NCBI GenBank assembly: GCA_900320545.1
Contig: ONSU01000013.1
Span: 1-58,014, forward strand
Direction: 5' to 3'
DNA: 58,014 nt
Origin: an uncultured Bacteroidales bacterium
Lineage (GTDB): Bacteria > Bacteroidota > Bacteroidia > Bacteroidales > UBA932
The notes below the pieces were generated by a model. The model saw nothing but the letters and a program-made list of their open reading frames with translations, searched no databases and was not told where the DNA came from. A program made the position numbers and the translations under genes. Of this stretch, positions 17,794 through 28,422 are shown in pieces (the stretch's first letter is position 1; each line of letters opens with the position of its first letter).

Positions 17794-18834
17794 ATGATTT
17801 TATTTGATTGCGAAAGACTTCGGAAGCCGTTCAGCGGAAAAGACACCTACTGCCGGAATCTGGCCACAGCCCTGGAGAAAGAATCCCGGACGCGTGCGGA
17901 AAAACTGGGCCTGTATATGCCCGCCTGTGCCGAGCCGTTCCTGGAAGCCCTTCCGCACAGACCCTGGCACCGCTATCACAAATGGTTCTTCCGCGCCGGG
18001 AGCGATGTCCGCCTCTTCCACCGGACGACCCCGCTGACCTACTATTTCCCCAAAAACGTTCCCCTCGTTACCACGGTGCACGACCTCAACTTCCTCCACT
18101 ACGAGCCCAATCCGCGCAAAAGGGAGAGGGAGGACCGCTGCACCCGGATAGCCCTCGACGTCTCCGAGCGGATCGTCACCATCTCCAACGACGCCAGACG
18201 GGACATTCTCAAATACTACGGCGATCCCGGCAAGCCGATCGACGTCATCTACAACGGCGTCACGCGCTACAGCGGTCCCGTAACCAGGCCGACCGACGCG
18301 CCCGACGGCGATTTCATCCTCTCCATCTGCCGCCTGACCCGGTCCAAGAACCTCCAGACCCTGCCTCCCCTCCTTGCCGGCAACGATTTCAAACTCGTCA
18401 TCATCGGCAAGAACATCGAGGACGGACAGGTCGAGGAAATCCTCGCCGTCGCCGACAAGTGGAATGTCCGGGACCGGGTGATCTTCACGGGCGGCATTCC
18501 CGAGGAAAAGAAACACTGGTACCTGCGGAATTGCAAGGCCTTTCTCTTCCCTTCTCTGGCGGAGGGCTTCGGGCTGCCGGTCATCGAAGCGATGCAGTAC
18601 GGCATCCCCACCTTCATCTCGGACCGCACCTCCCTCCCGGAAATCGGCGGCGACTGCGCCTTCTACTTCAACCACGAATTCGATCCGGACGGCATGCGGC
18701 AGGAGTTCGAAAAAGGAATGTCCGATTTCCGCAGCGGCGTCATCACGCCGGAAGCCATGAAACGGCGCGCCGCCCTTTTCAACTGGGAAACCGCCGCAAA
18801 GAAATACTACGACATCTATGAATCCATCCTGTAG
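17794..18834 (+). CDS. GT4-family glycosyltransferase
   Basis: A 346-residue cytosolic GT-B transferase, probably for a surface glycan. The N-terminal half holds VPLVTTVHDLNFLHYEPNPRKRE and SERIVTISNDARRDILKYYGDPGKPIDVIYNGV. The C-terminal nucleotide-sugar domain has FILSICRLTRSKNLQTL, LVIIGKNIEDG, RVIFTGGIPEEKKHWYL and the EX7E-type motif SLAEGFGLPVIEAMQYGIPTF. Sugar and acceptor cannot be told. It is the first gene of a three-gene unit and overlaps the next gene by 17 bases. Confidence 0.9.
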   Translation: MILFDCERLRKPFSGKDTYCRNLATALEKESRTRAEKLGLYMPACAEPFLEALPHRPWHRYHKWFFRAGSDVRLFHRTTPLTYYFPKNVPLVTTVHDLNFLHYEPNPRKREREDRCTRIALDVSERIVTISNDARRDILKYYGDPGKPIDVIYNGVTRYSGPVTRPTDAPDGDFILSICRLTRSKNLQTLPPLLAGNDFKLVIIGKNIEDGQVEEILAVADKWNVRDRVIFTGGIPEEKKHWYLRNCKAFLFPSLAEGFGLPVIEAMQYGIPTFISDRTSLPEIGGDCAFYFNHEFDPDGMRQEFEKGMSDFRSGVITPEAMKRRAALFNWETAAKKYYDIYESIL

Positions 18835-19786
18835 CATCTCCGTCATCGTGCCCGTCTACAATCCGGGGTGCCATTTCGCGGCGTGCCTGGACAGTATGCT
18901 GGCGCAGACGGTGCAGGACTGGGAACTGATTCTGGTGGATGACGGATCGCCGGACGGAAGCGGCGCGGTCTGCGACGAGTACGCCTCAAAAGATCCCCGG
19001 ATCCGAGTGATCCACACGCCCAACCGGGGACCCGGCGCCGCCCGCAACACGGGCATGGATGCGGCCCGGGGACCCTGGCTCTGTTTTATGGATGCCGATG
19101 ACACGGCCGACCCCGATTATCTGGAAACCCTCCTTGGCACGGACCCCGTCCCGGGAGACCTTGTCGTCACCGGGATGACAGACGAATTCCCCGGCAAGGC
19201 ATCCCGCGTCAGATACGCTTTCCCCTCACGCGCAACGGCGGCAGACATCACCCTTCTCCCTCCCGATACCCGGATCCTGGAGATCGGCTACCCCGTCGCA
19301 AAACTCTTCGATGCCGGCCTGATACACAGCAGCGGCCTGAGGATGGAAACCCGCATCCGGCTGCATGAGGACCACATTTTCTTCCTGCAATACCTGCGTC
19401 TCTGCCGACGCATTCTCCTCGTCCCGGGGACGCCGTACCACTATTGGCATCACCCGGACGAAGGCAGCCTGACGCGGGCATCGAAACCGGTGGAAGAAAT
19501 CCTGGAAGAAGCCCGGATGCTGACCGCCGAGATGCTCGAAACGGCCGCGCATTTCCCCGGCTATCCAGAGAAGGCGCTGTGTGAAGCGATTTCCCTGTAC
19601 GGACTGGCGGATTATATCAAAGCCCTTCGCAGGGCGTCCACCCGGGAAGAGTACCGGAAGGCCGCGCAGGAAGTATATGAGAACAGACAACTTTTTTTCT
19701 CCCGGTTCCACCCCCGGAAGGGCATCCTGCATAAATGGATGGACCTGATGCGGGCTTTCCGGACCGCCCGAAAAACCAAGTCATGA
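18818..19786 (+). CDS. GT2-family glycosyltransferase, copy 1
   Basis: A 322-residue GT-A transferase. It has ISVIVPVYNPG, ELILVDDGSPDGS (first nucleotide-binding aspartates), RVIHTPNRGPGAARNTGMDAARG and LCFMDADDTADPDYLE (DXD equivalent DAD). HEDHIFFLQYL is a likely catalytic-base region. It is closely similar, in protein and DNA, to the next gene over the first 110 residues, so the pair arose by tandem duplication. Its stop overlaps the next start as ATGA. Confidence 0.9.
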   Translation: MNPSCSISVIVPVYNPGCHFAACLDSMLAQTVQDWELILVDDGSPDGSGAVCDEYASKDPRIRVIHTPNRGPGAARNTGMDAARGPWLCFMDADDTADPDYLETLLGTDPVPGDLVVTGMTDEFPGKASRVRYAFPSRATAADITLLPPDTRILEIGYPVAKLFDAGLIHSSGLRMETRIRLHEDHIFFLQYLRLCRRILLVPGTPYHYWHHPDEGSLTRASKPVEEILEEARMLTAEMLETAAHFPGYPEKALCEAISLYGLADYIKALRRASTREEYRKAAQEVYENRQLFFSRFHPRKGILHKWMDLMRAFRTARKTKS

Positions 19787-20781
19787 ATACGATATCTATT
19801 ATTGTCCCCGTCTATAACCCGGGCCCTTATCTTGTCCCCTGCCTGGAGAGTATCCTGGCGCAGACGGTGCAGGAGTGGGAACTGATCCTGGTGGATGACG
19901 GCTGCACGGACGGAAGCGATGCTGTCTGCGACGATTATGCCGCAAAAGATGCCCGTATCCGTGTGATACATACACCGAACCAAGGCCCCGGGGCGGCCCG
20001 CAATACCGGCATGGATGCGGCCCGCGGGAGATGGTTCTGCTTCATCGACCCCGATGACACGGTCGATCCCGACTATCTGGAGATCCTGCTCTCGGCCGAC
20101 CCCGTCCCCGGCTCGCTGGTCATGACGGGAATCGTACAGCACTACGACGACGGCAGGCCGGACGACACGGTATTCAGTTTTACGGGAATTACCACGGTCC
20201 GGGACTTCACGCAAATCGACCGGAAGTTCAAGATCCTCCGCTATGCCTCCCCCAACACCAAGCGGTTCGACGCGGATTTGATCCGCCGGGAAGGCCTGCG
20301 CTTCCCGACGGAGTTCTCCGTTCAGGAAGATCTGGTATTCTACCTCGATTACCTGATACATGCCAGGCAGATTATCCTCGTTCCGGGCGTTCCCTACCAT
20401 TATTTCCTCCGGAGCGGGAATACCTCCCTCGTATCAAAGGCCCGGCACGCGGAGGAATTCCTTGCAGCCGGCATTGGCGTGACCGACAAAGCGGAGGAAC
20501 TCCACGCGGCATTCCCGCACATGAATGCATCTGACTACACACGTTTTATTTCGAATAACGGCCTGATAAGCTTTGTCAAAGCCCTGTATGCCAGCCAGGA
20601 CAAAGAAACCTACCGGCATGTCCGCTCCGAAATCCGGAAGCGGAAACGGCTGTTCTTCAAGCATTTCTGGCATGGAAGAGGGGTTTCCCGCAACTGGTGG
20701 GCCCTGTGTCTGGCCGCCGCCGGGCTCGGCCCGTTCCACACGGGCGCGCGTTACAGTCACTATGGCAAGAGCGAAGAATAA
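19783..20781 (+). CDS. GT2-family glycosyltransferase, copy 2
   Basis: A 332-residue paralogue of the preceding gene. The start at 19783 gives MNTISIIVPVYNPG; an upstream in-frame ATG lies inside copy 1. It has ELILVDDGCTDGS, RVIHTPNQGPGAARNTGMDAARG, CFIDPDDTVDPDYLEILL and QEDLVFYLDYL. The acceptor-side halves of the two copies have diverged more than the donor-binding halves, which suggests different acceptors with the same type of donor. No flippase or polymerase is in the window. Confidence 0.9.
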   Translation: MNTISIIVPVYNPGPYLVPCLESILAQTVQEWELILVDDGCTDGSDAVCDDYAAKDARIRVIHTPNQGPGAARNTGMDAARGRWFCFIDPDDTVDPDYLEILLSADPVPGSLVMTGIVQHYDDGRPDDTVFSFTGITTVRDFTQIDRKFKILRYASPNTKRFDADLIRREGLRFPTEFSVQEDLVFYLDYLIHARQIILVPGVPYHYFLRSGNTSLVSKARHAEEFLAAGIGVTDKAEELHAAFPHMNASDYTRFISNNGLISFVKALYASQDKETYRHVRSEIRKRKRLFFKHFWHGRGVSRNWWALCLAAAGLGPFHTGARYSHYGKSEE

Positions 20782-20792
20782 AAAAAAAGAGT

Positions 20793-20800
20793 TATCTTTG
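20793..20800 (+). promoter_or_regulatory. V-type ATPase operon promoter -7 box
   Basis: TATCTTTG, 39 bases ahead of the subunit E start. Confidence 0.65.
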
Positions 20801-20838
20801 TAGATACGTCTTTTTGCGTTTGATTTAACGTTGAACTT

Positions 20839-21438
20839 ATGGATAAATTACAAGAATTAACCGAAAAACTCTATCAGGAAGGCCTGTCAAAAGGAAAGCA
20901 GGAAGGTGAAGAAATCCTTGCCGACGCCCGCGCCAGGGCCGCCCGCATACTCGAAGACGCCCGTGTGGAAGCCGAGGCCGTCAAGGCGCAGGCCGAGAAA
21001 GAGGCGGCGGATTACCGCACCAAGGTCGAGAGCGACCTCAAGATGGCGGCCCGCCAGAGCATCCAGGCCACGCGGCAGGACATCGAGAGTCTCGTCGTGA
21101 GCCGGATCGCCGCCCCCGCGGCGGACATCCTTTCCGAGGAATCCTTCCTCAAGGAGATCATCACCGCCGTGGCGAAGAATTTCTCCGCCTCCGAGTCGAA
21201 GGACCTCTCGCTGATCCTTCCCGAGAAACTCAGGGACGCGCTGGAGCCGTTCGTCTCCGCCGAACTCGGCAGGATCATCGGTGCCGGGGTAAAGGCCGAA
21301 TTCTCCTCCAAGGTGTCCGGCGGCTTCGTGATCGGCCCCGCGGACGGCGGTTACCGCATCAGTCTCACCGACGAGACCTTCAAGGAACTGATCGCCGCCT
21401 ACCTCCGTCCCACCGCGCGTAAACTCCTCTTTGGCTAA
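20839..21438 (+). CDS. ntpE: V/A-type ATPase subunit E
   Basis: Peripheral-stalk subunit that joins the A3B3 head to the membrane subunit I. The 199 residues match the family. The N-terminal half is a long charged helix (KLYQEGLSKGKQEGEEILADARARAARILEDARVEAEAVKAQAEKEAADYRTKVESDLK). A globular C-terminal domain follows (IIGAGVKAEFSSKVSGGFVIGPADGGYRISLTDETFKELIAAYLRPTARKLLF). It is the first gene of the operon; no separate subunit G/H gene precedes it. Confidence 0.92.
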   Translation: MDKLQELTEKLYQEGLSKGKQEGEEILADARARAARILEDARVEAEAVKAQAEKEAADYRTKVESDLKMAARQSIQATRQDIESLVVSRIAAPAADILSEESFLKEIITAVAKNFSASESKDLSLILPEKLRDALEPFVSAELGRIIGAGVKAEFSSKVSGGFVIGPADGGYRISLTDETFKELIAAYLRPTARKLLFG

Positions 21439-21455
21439 GGCACAATCCCTCGCCC

Positions 21456-22100
21456 ATGAGTAATTTCGAATACATCATCGCCTCCCTCCCCGTCCTGCTG
21501 CCCGACTACCGGTATGCGGAGGGGAAAGGTTTCGGCGACTTCATCGCGGAGATCCGGGAAAATCTGAGCGACGCGGATAATGCCACGCTCGACCTTCTCC
21601 TCGACGGATTTGACGAGACGAAACTCGGCGAAGACTTCTACGCCGGCGCACTCAGGCACCGCAACCGCTTCATCCGCAACTGGTTCCGCTTCGACCTCGG
21701 CCTTCGCAACGCCAAAGTCCGCTACCTCAATGCGCGGCTCGGGCGTCCTGCGGACCTGGATGTCCTCACGGGCGAGAATCCCGAGGCGGAAGACGCCGAC
21801 ATCGAAGGTTTCCGTTTCCGTGCGGAGGAGCTCGACGAGGCGGGCGCCATCTCGGACATCCTCGCCGAAGAGAACCTCCTCGCCCGCGAAAAAGCGCTGG
21901 ACGACCTGTCGTGGAAGAAGGCGGACGAACTGACGGTCTTCGACTATTTCGACCTCGAGGCGGTCCTTGCCTTCGTCGTCAAGCTCAGGATCGCCGACCG
22001 CTGGCTCGTCCTCGACCCCGAGGAGGGCCGCGAGCGCTTCCGCCGCCTGGTGAAGGAGGTGAAAGGCACATTCAATCTGGACAAAATACATATTTCATAA
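21456..22100 (+). CDS. DUF2764-family protein of the V-type ATPase operon
   Basis: A 214-residue soluble helical protein, MSNFEYIIASLPVLLPDYRYAEGKGFGDFIAEIRENL onward, found in Bacteroidetes V-ATPase operons and given the label DUF2764. It lies between E and A, where other bacteria encode C and F, the central-stalk subunits missing here. The sequence is rich in paired acidic/aromatic helices (HRNRFIRNWFRFDLGLRNAKVRYLNARLG, LDDLSWKKADELTVFDYFDLEAVLAFVVKLRI). A role as a reduced subunit C (the cap of the K ring) is inferred from position only. It ends one base before ntpA. Confidence 0.82.
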   Translation: MSNFEYIIASLPVLLPDYRYAEGKGFGDFIAEIRENLSDADNATLDLLLDGFDETKLGEDFYAGALRHRNRFIRNWFRFDLGLRNAKVRYLNARLGRPADLDVLTGENPEAEDADIEGFRFRAEELDEAGAISDILAEENLLAREKALDDLSWKKADELTVFDYFDLEAVLAFVVKLRIADRWLVLDPEEGRERFRRLVKEVKGTFNLDKIHIS

Positions 22101-22101
22101 A

Positions 22102-23862
22102 ATGGACAAAAAAACTACCGGTATCGTAAAGGGCATCGTTTCCAACCTCGTCACCGTACGGGTGGACGGGCCGGTGGCCGAGAACGAGATCTGCTACATC
22201 AACCTCGCGGGAACGCGGATGATGGCCGAGGTCATCAAGGTCAGCGGCCAGGACGCCCAGGTGCAGGTCTTCGAGAGCACCCGCGGCCTCAAGGGCGGCG
22301 ACACCGTCACCTTCGAAGGCAGGATGCTCGAGGCCACCCTGGGGCCGGGCCTCCTTTCCAGCGTATACGACGGCCTGCAGAACGACCTAACCACGATGGA
22401 GGACGTCTTCCTCCGCCGCGGCGAATACACCGATCCCATCAACCGCGAGAAACTGTGGGACTTCACACCCCTCGCCGCCCCCGGCGACAAAGTCGTCGCC
22501 GCCTCCTGGCTCGGCGAAGTCAAGGAAGGATGGCTGCCCCACAAGATCATGGTGCCCTTCTCCTTCGGCGGAGAATACACCGTCAAATCCGTCGCCCCCG
22601 CCGGGCAATATAACGTCGACACCGTCATTGCCGTCCTCACCGACGCGGAAGGCGCCGATCACGATGTCACGATGACCCAGAAATGGCCCGTCAAGGTCGC
22701 CGTGAAGGGGTATCGCGAGAAGCCGAGGCCCCAGCGCATCATGGAGACCGGCGTCCGCGTCATCGACACCCTGAATCCCATCGCGGAAGGCGGTACGGGC
22801 TTCATTCCCGGCCCGTTCGGCTGCGGAAAGACCGTCCTCCAGCACGCCATCGCCAAGCAGGGCGACGCCGACGTCATCGTGATGGCTGCCTGCGGCGAGC
22901 GCGCCAACGAGGTCGTAGAGATCTTCACCGAATTCCCCGAGCTCATCGACCCGCACACCGGCCGCCATCTGATGGAGCGCACCACCATTATCTGCAACAC
23001 ATCCAACATGCCCGTCGCCGCCCGCGAAGCCTCCGTCTACACGGCGATGACCATTTGCGAATACTACCGCGCGATGGGCCTCAAGTGCCTCCTCCTGGCC
23101 GACTCGACCTCCCGCTGGGCCCAGGCGCTCCGTGAAATGTCCAACCGTATGGAAGAGCTCCCCGGCGCGGACGCTTTCCCCGTCGACCTCTCCTCCATCA
23201 TCTCGAACTTCTATTCCCGCGCGGGAATGGTCGTGCTGAACAACGGACAGACCGGCGCCGTCACCTTCATCGGAACGGTCTCCCCCGCCGGCGGCAACCT
23301 CAAGGAGCCCGTCACCGAATCCACCAAGAAGGCGGCGCGCTGCTTCTACGCCCTCGAGCAGAACCGGGCCGACCAGAAGCGTTATCCGGCCGTAAGCCCG
23401 CTCGACTCCTATTCCAAATACCTCGAATACCCCGAAATCCGCCAGTACCTCGACGAGACCGTCGAGAAGGGCTGGGTCGACAAGGTCGCCACCGCCAAGA
23501 ACATCATCCGCCGCGGCAAGGAGTCCAGCGAGCAGATCAACATCCTCGGCGACGACGGCGTACCAATGAGCTACCACGTCACCTTCTGGAAGTCCGAACT
23601 CGTCGACTTCGTCATCCTCCAGCAGGACGCCTTCGATCCCGTCGACGCCCTCTGCCCGCTCGAGCGGCAGCGGCATATGCTCGACCTGGTGCTCGGCATC
23701 TGCCGCCGCGACTTCGACTTCCCCGACTACGAGGCCTGCCGCGACTTCTTCAAGAACCTCATCAACGAACTCCGGCAGATGAATTATTCCGCCTTCAATG
23801 GTGAAGATTTCAACCGCTACGAAAGCGATATCCTCACGATGGTGGAAAGCACCGCTAAATAA
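22102..23862 (+). CDS. ntpA: V/A-type ATPase catalytic subunit A
   Basis: Catalytic head subunit. The 586 residues match the family. The P-loop GPFGCGKT is at residues 237-244, preceded by the A-type insert region (TVKSVAPAGQYNVDTVIAVL). Walker-B-like CLLLADSTSRWAQALREMSNRMEELPGADAFPVDL and the conserved GTVSPAGGNLKEPVTE follow. The C-terminal helical domain is complete. The glycine-phenylalanine-glycine form of the P-loop, in place of GGAGVGKT, marks A-subunits as opposed to F-type beta. Confidence 0.97.
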   Translation: MDKKTTGIVKGIVSNLVTVRVDGPVAENEICYINLAGTRMMAEVIKVSGQDAQVQVFESTRGLKGGDTVTFEGRMLEATLGPGLLSSVYDGLQNDLTTMEDVFLRRGEYTDPINREKLWDFTPLAAPGDKVVAASWLGEVKEGWLPHKIMVPFSFGGEYTVKSVAPAGQYNVDTVIAVLTDAEGADHDVTMTQKWPVKVAVKGYREKPRPQRIMETGVRVIDTLNPIAEGGTGFIPGPFGCGKTVLQHAIAKQGDADVIVMAACGERANEVVEIFTEFPELIDPHTGRHLMERTTIICNTSNMPVAAREASVYTAMTICEYYRAMGLKCLLLADSTSRWAQALREMSNRMEELPGADAFPVDLSSIISNFYSRAGMVVLNNGQTGAVTFIGTVSPAGGNLKEPVTESTKKAARCFYALEQNRADQKRYPAVSPLDSYSKYLEYPEIRQYLDETVEKGWVDKVATAKNIIRRGKESSEQINILGDDGVPMSYHVTFWKSELVDFVILQQDAFDPVDALCPLERQRHMLDLVLGICRRDFDFPDYEACRDFFKNLINELRQMNYSAFNGEDFNRYESDILTMVESTAK

Positions 23863-23871
23863 CGAAGGCCT

Positions 23872-25188
23872 ATGAAAGCATATCAACGCATCTATACCAA
23901 ACTGGAAGCGATCACCAAGGCGACCGTGGCGCTCAGGGCCTCCGGCGTGAGCAATGAAGAGCTCGCCGTCGTGGGCGGACGCCTCTCCCAGGTCGTCCGC
24001 ATCAAGGGCGACGTCGTCACGCTCCAGGTATTCTCCGGCACCGAAGGCATCCCCACCGACGCGGAAGTCATCTTCCTCGGCGAGCCCCCGACCCTGAAAG
24101 TCGGCGAGCAGCTCTCCGGCCGTTTCTTCGACGCCTACGGGCACCCCATCGACGGCGGTCCCGAGATCGAAGGCGAAGAGCGGCAGATCGGCGGCCCGTC
24201 CGTGAATCCCTACAAGCGGCGCCAGCCCTCCCAGCTGATTCCCACCGGCATCGCCGGCATCGACCTCAACAACACCCTCGTCTCCGGCCAGAAGATCCCC
24301 TTCTTCGCCGATCCCGACCAGCCCTACAACAAGGTAATGGCGGATGTGGCCCTCCGCGCGGATGTCGACAAGATCATCCTCGGCGGAATGGGTCTCTCGA
24401 ACGACGACTACCTCTTCTTCCGCCACAGTTTCGAGGCGGCGGGCGCCCTGGACAAGATCATCTGCTTCATCAACACCACCGAGAACCCGCCCGTCGAGCG
24501 GCTCCTCATCCCGGACATGGCCCTGACCGCCGCGGAATACTTCGCCGTCGACAGGAACGAGAAGGTGCTGGTGCTGCTGACCGACATGACGCTCTACGCC
24601 GACGCCCTCTCCATCGTGTCGAACCGTATGGACCAGATTCCCTCGAAGGACTCGATGCCGGGCTCGCTCTACAGCGACCTGGCCAAGATCTATGAGAAGG
24701 CCGTGCAGCTGCCCACCGAAGGGTCCATCACCATCATCGCCGTCACCACGCTGAACGACGGCGACATCACGCACGCCATCCCGGACAACACGGGCTACAT
24801 CACCGAGGGCCAGCTGTTCCTGAGGGCCGACAGCGATTCCGGCAAGGTCATCATCGACCCGTTCCGGAGTCTCAGCCGCCTCAAGCAGCTCGTCCAGGGG
24901 AAGAAGACCCGCGAAGACCACAGCCAGGTGATGAACGCCTCTGTGCGGCTCTATGCCGACGCCCAGAATGCCAAGACCAAACTGGAGAACGGCTTCGACC
25001 TCTCCGACTACGACAAGCGCTGCCTGCAGTACGCCAGGGATTACGCCACCCGGCTGCTTTCCATCGATGTCAACATCTCCATCACCGAGATGCTCGACAC
25101 CGCCTGGGAACTTTTCGGCAAATACTTCACCAAGGCCGAGACCGGCATCAAGCAGGCCCTGATCGACAAATACTGGAATGGCAATTAA
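23872..25188 (+). CDS. ntpB: V/A-type ATPase subunit B
   Basis: Regulatory nucleotide-binding head subunit paired with A. The 438 residues are normal. It lacks a true P-loop (LVSGQKIPFFADPDQPYNK replaces it, as in all B subunits). It has VLVLLTDMTLYADALSIVSNRMDQIPSKDSMPGSLYSDLAKIYEKA and the conserved C-terminal domain. Ten bases separate it from ntpA, and its last 11 bases overlap ntpD. Confidence 0.97.
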   Translation: MKAYQRIYTKLEAITKATVALRASGVSNEELAVVGGRLSQVVRIKGDVVTLQVFSGTEGIPTDAEVIFLGEPPTLKVGEQLSGRFFDAYGHPIDGGPEIEGEERQIGGPSVNPYKRRQPSQLIPTGIAGIDLNNTLVSGQKIPFFADPDQPYNKVMADVALRADVDKIILGGMGLSNDDYLFFRHSFEAAGALDKIICFINTTENPPVERLLIPDMALTAAEYFAVDRNEKVLVLLTDMTLYADALSIVSNRMDQIPSKDSMPGSLYSDLAKIYEKAVQLPTEGSITIIAVTTLNDGDITHAIPDNTGYITEGQLFLRADSDSGKVIIDPFRSLSRLKQLVQGKKTREDHSQVMNASVRLYADAQNAKTKLENGFDLSDYDKRCLQYARDYATRLLSIDVNISITEMLDTAWELFGKYFTKAETGIKQALIDKYWNGN

Positions 25189-25785
25189 GTTTCAATATAA
25201 CAAGACGTCTCTCAACGAGATCGGCAAGCAGCTCAAAGTGCGGCAGCGGGCCCTCCCTACCCTGCAGAACAAGGAGAGCGCGCTCCGGCTGGAGGTCCGC
25301 AAGGCCAAGGCCGAGTCCGAAGACCTGGACCGCCGCCTGGAGGAGACCCTCCGCCGCTACGACTACCTCGCGGCCCTCTGGAACGAGTTCGATCCCGGGC
25401 TGATCGCCATTACGGACGTCGACCTCAGCGTCGTGAAGGTCGCCGGCGTCAAGACGCCCGCCCTCGGTGAGATCCATTACGAAATCAATCCGTTCAACGC
25501 CTTCGTCAAGCCGGCCTGGTATGCCGACGGGGTCGCCATCCTCCAGCAGCTCAGCCGCCTCGGGATCGAGTCGGAGGTGTATCGCGAGAAAGCCCGCATC
25601 CTCGACTACCAGCGCAAGAAGACCACCCAGAAGGTCAACCTGTACGAGAAGGTACAGATCCCGGGCTATCAGGAGGCGATCCGCAAGATCAAACGCTATA
25701 TGGAGGACGAGGAGAATCTCTCCAAGGCCTCCCAGAAAATCGTCAAGAGCCGCCACGCGGCCGAGGAAGAGGAGGCCTCCGAAGC

Positions 25786-25789
<4 letters not shown>
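25178..25789 (+). CDS. ntpD: V/A-type ATPase subunit D
   Basis: Central rotor shaft. The 203 residues form two long helices, at about residues 5-70 (LNEIGKQLKVRQRALPTLQNKESALRLEVRKAKAESEDLDRRLEETLRR) and 130-195 (YREKARILDYQRKKTTQKVNLYEKVQIPGYQEAIRKIKRYMEDEE). A short globular part lies between them. The sequence fits the NtpD fold that pairs with subunit F elsewhere. It is overlapped by ntpB upstream and ntpI downstream (ATGA). Confidence 0.95.
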
Positions 25790-27952
<2,163 letters not shown>

Positions 27953-27960
27953 CGCCCGGC

Positions 27961-28040
27961 CGCTTTACGCGATGCGCTGATGTCGTAACGGTCAATCGTT
28001 ATGACGTAAAGTGCAATCAATTAACAATCAACACTTTACG
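27961..28040 (+). other. Structured 3' region after ntpK with competing stems
   Basis: CGTAAAGTG (28005-28013) can pair with CGCTTTACG at 27961-27969 (one G-U) or with CACTTTACG at 28032-28040. Between them, GTCGTAACG (27982-27990) pairs with CGTTATGAC (27997-28005). The downstream choice places a hairpin directly before the terminator. Confidence 0.45.
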
Positions 28041-28041
28041 C

Positions 28042-28076
28042 AAAAGGCCTTAGTGATTTTTCACTAGGGCCTTTTA
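28042..28076 (+). terminator. Terminator of the V-type ATPase operon
   Basis: AAAAGGCCTTAGTGA pairs with TCACTAGGGCCTTTT around a short T loop, with one bulge, and is followed by ATATA. From 28077 to 28169 I see no gene. That stretch has a partial repeat of the CAATCAATTA...CACTTTAC sequence and a GGCGCC palindrome pair (28140-28155). Confidence 0.8.
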
Positions 28077-28169
28077 TATAACACAATGAATATCAATCAA
28101 TTACACTTTACACCCTTATTTTGAGGCACTTGTGCCGAAGGCGCCATCAGGCGCCGTGGCGGAGAAAAC

Positions 28170-28199
28170 GAAAGACCGACTCTTCCGAGTCGGTCTTTC
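28170..28199 (-). terminator. Terminator of tRNA-Glu
   Basis: AAAGACCGACTC (28171-28182) with GAGTCGGTCTTT (28187-28198), a perfect 12-bp stem (13 with the flanking G-C pair). In the leftward direction it is followed by a T-rich tract. Confidence 0.75.
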
Positions 28200-28202
28200 T
28201 TG

Positions 28203-28274
28203 TACTGGGTAGGAGAATCGAACTCCTATTGCAAGATTGAGAATCTTGAGTACTAACCGTTATACGAACCCAGC
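28203..28274 (-). tRNA. tRNA-Glu (anticodon CTC)
   Basis: Minus-strand cloverleaf. The acceptor GCTGGGT/ACCCAGT closes with a G-U pair at 1-72. The D stem is GTAT/GTAC. The anticodon stem CAAGA/TCTTG has loop TTCTCAA, so the anticodon is CTC (reads GAG). The T arm is AGGAG-TTCGATT-CTCCT. The discriminator is A, and no CCA is encoded. Its own promoter box is at 28286-28293. Confidence 0.92.
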
Positions 28275-28285
28275 AGATTGGAATG

Positions 28286-28293
28286 CAAAGGTA
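28286..28293 (-). promoter_or_regulatory. tRNA-Glu promoter -7 box
   Basis: TACCTTTG on the minus strand, 12 bases before the tRNA. Confidence 0.6.
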
Positions 28294-28386
28294 AGGATAA
28301 TTTTTGAATTTGCAAATTTATTTTGCGGATTCCGCGAATTTTTCGGGGTCAACTATAAAATAGTTGTTTTTTCTGCGAAGAAAAGA

Positions 28387-28394
28387 TATATTTG
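28387..28394 (+). promoter_or_regulatory. glmM promoter -7 box
   Basis: TATATTTG, 29 bases ahead of the ATG at 28423. Confidence 0.6.
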
Positions 28395-28422
28395 TATTTG
28401 GTAAATTAGGTTTATTGTACAT

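Noticed and set aside
22387-24921. Very long open frame antisense to ntpA and ntpB
   Set aside because: It mirrors the codon bias of the two ATPase genes (Gly/Asp/Val/Glu-rich, no motifs) and has no promoter of its own.
28350-28370. AACTAT/ATAGTT hairpin with T run before glmM
   Set aside because: The stem is only 6 bp and AT-only, and no rightward transcript would end there; too weak to call a terminator.
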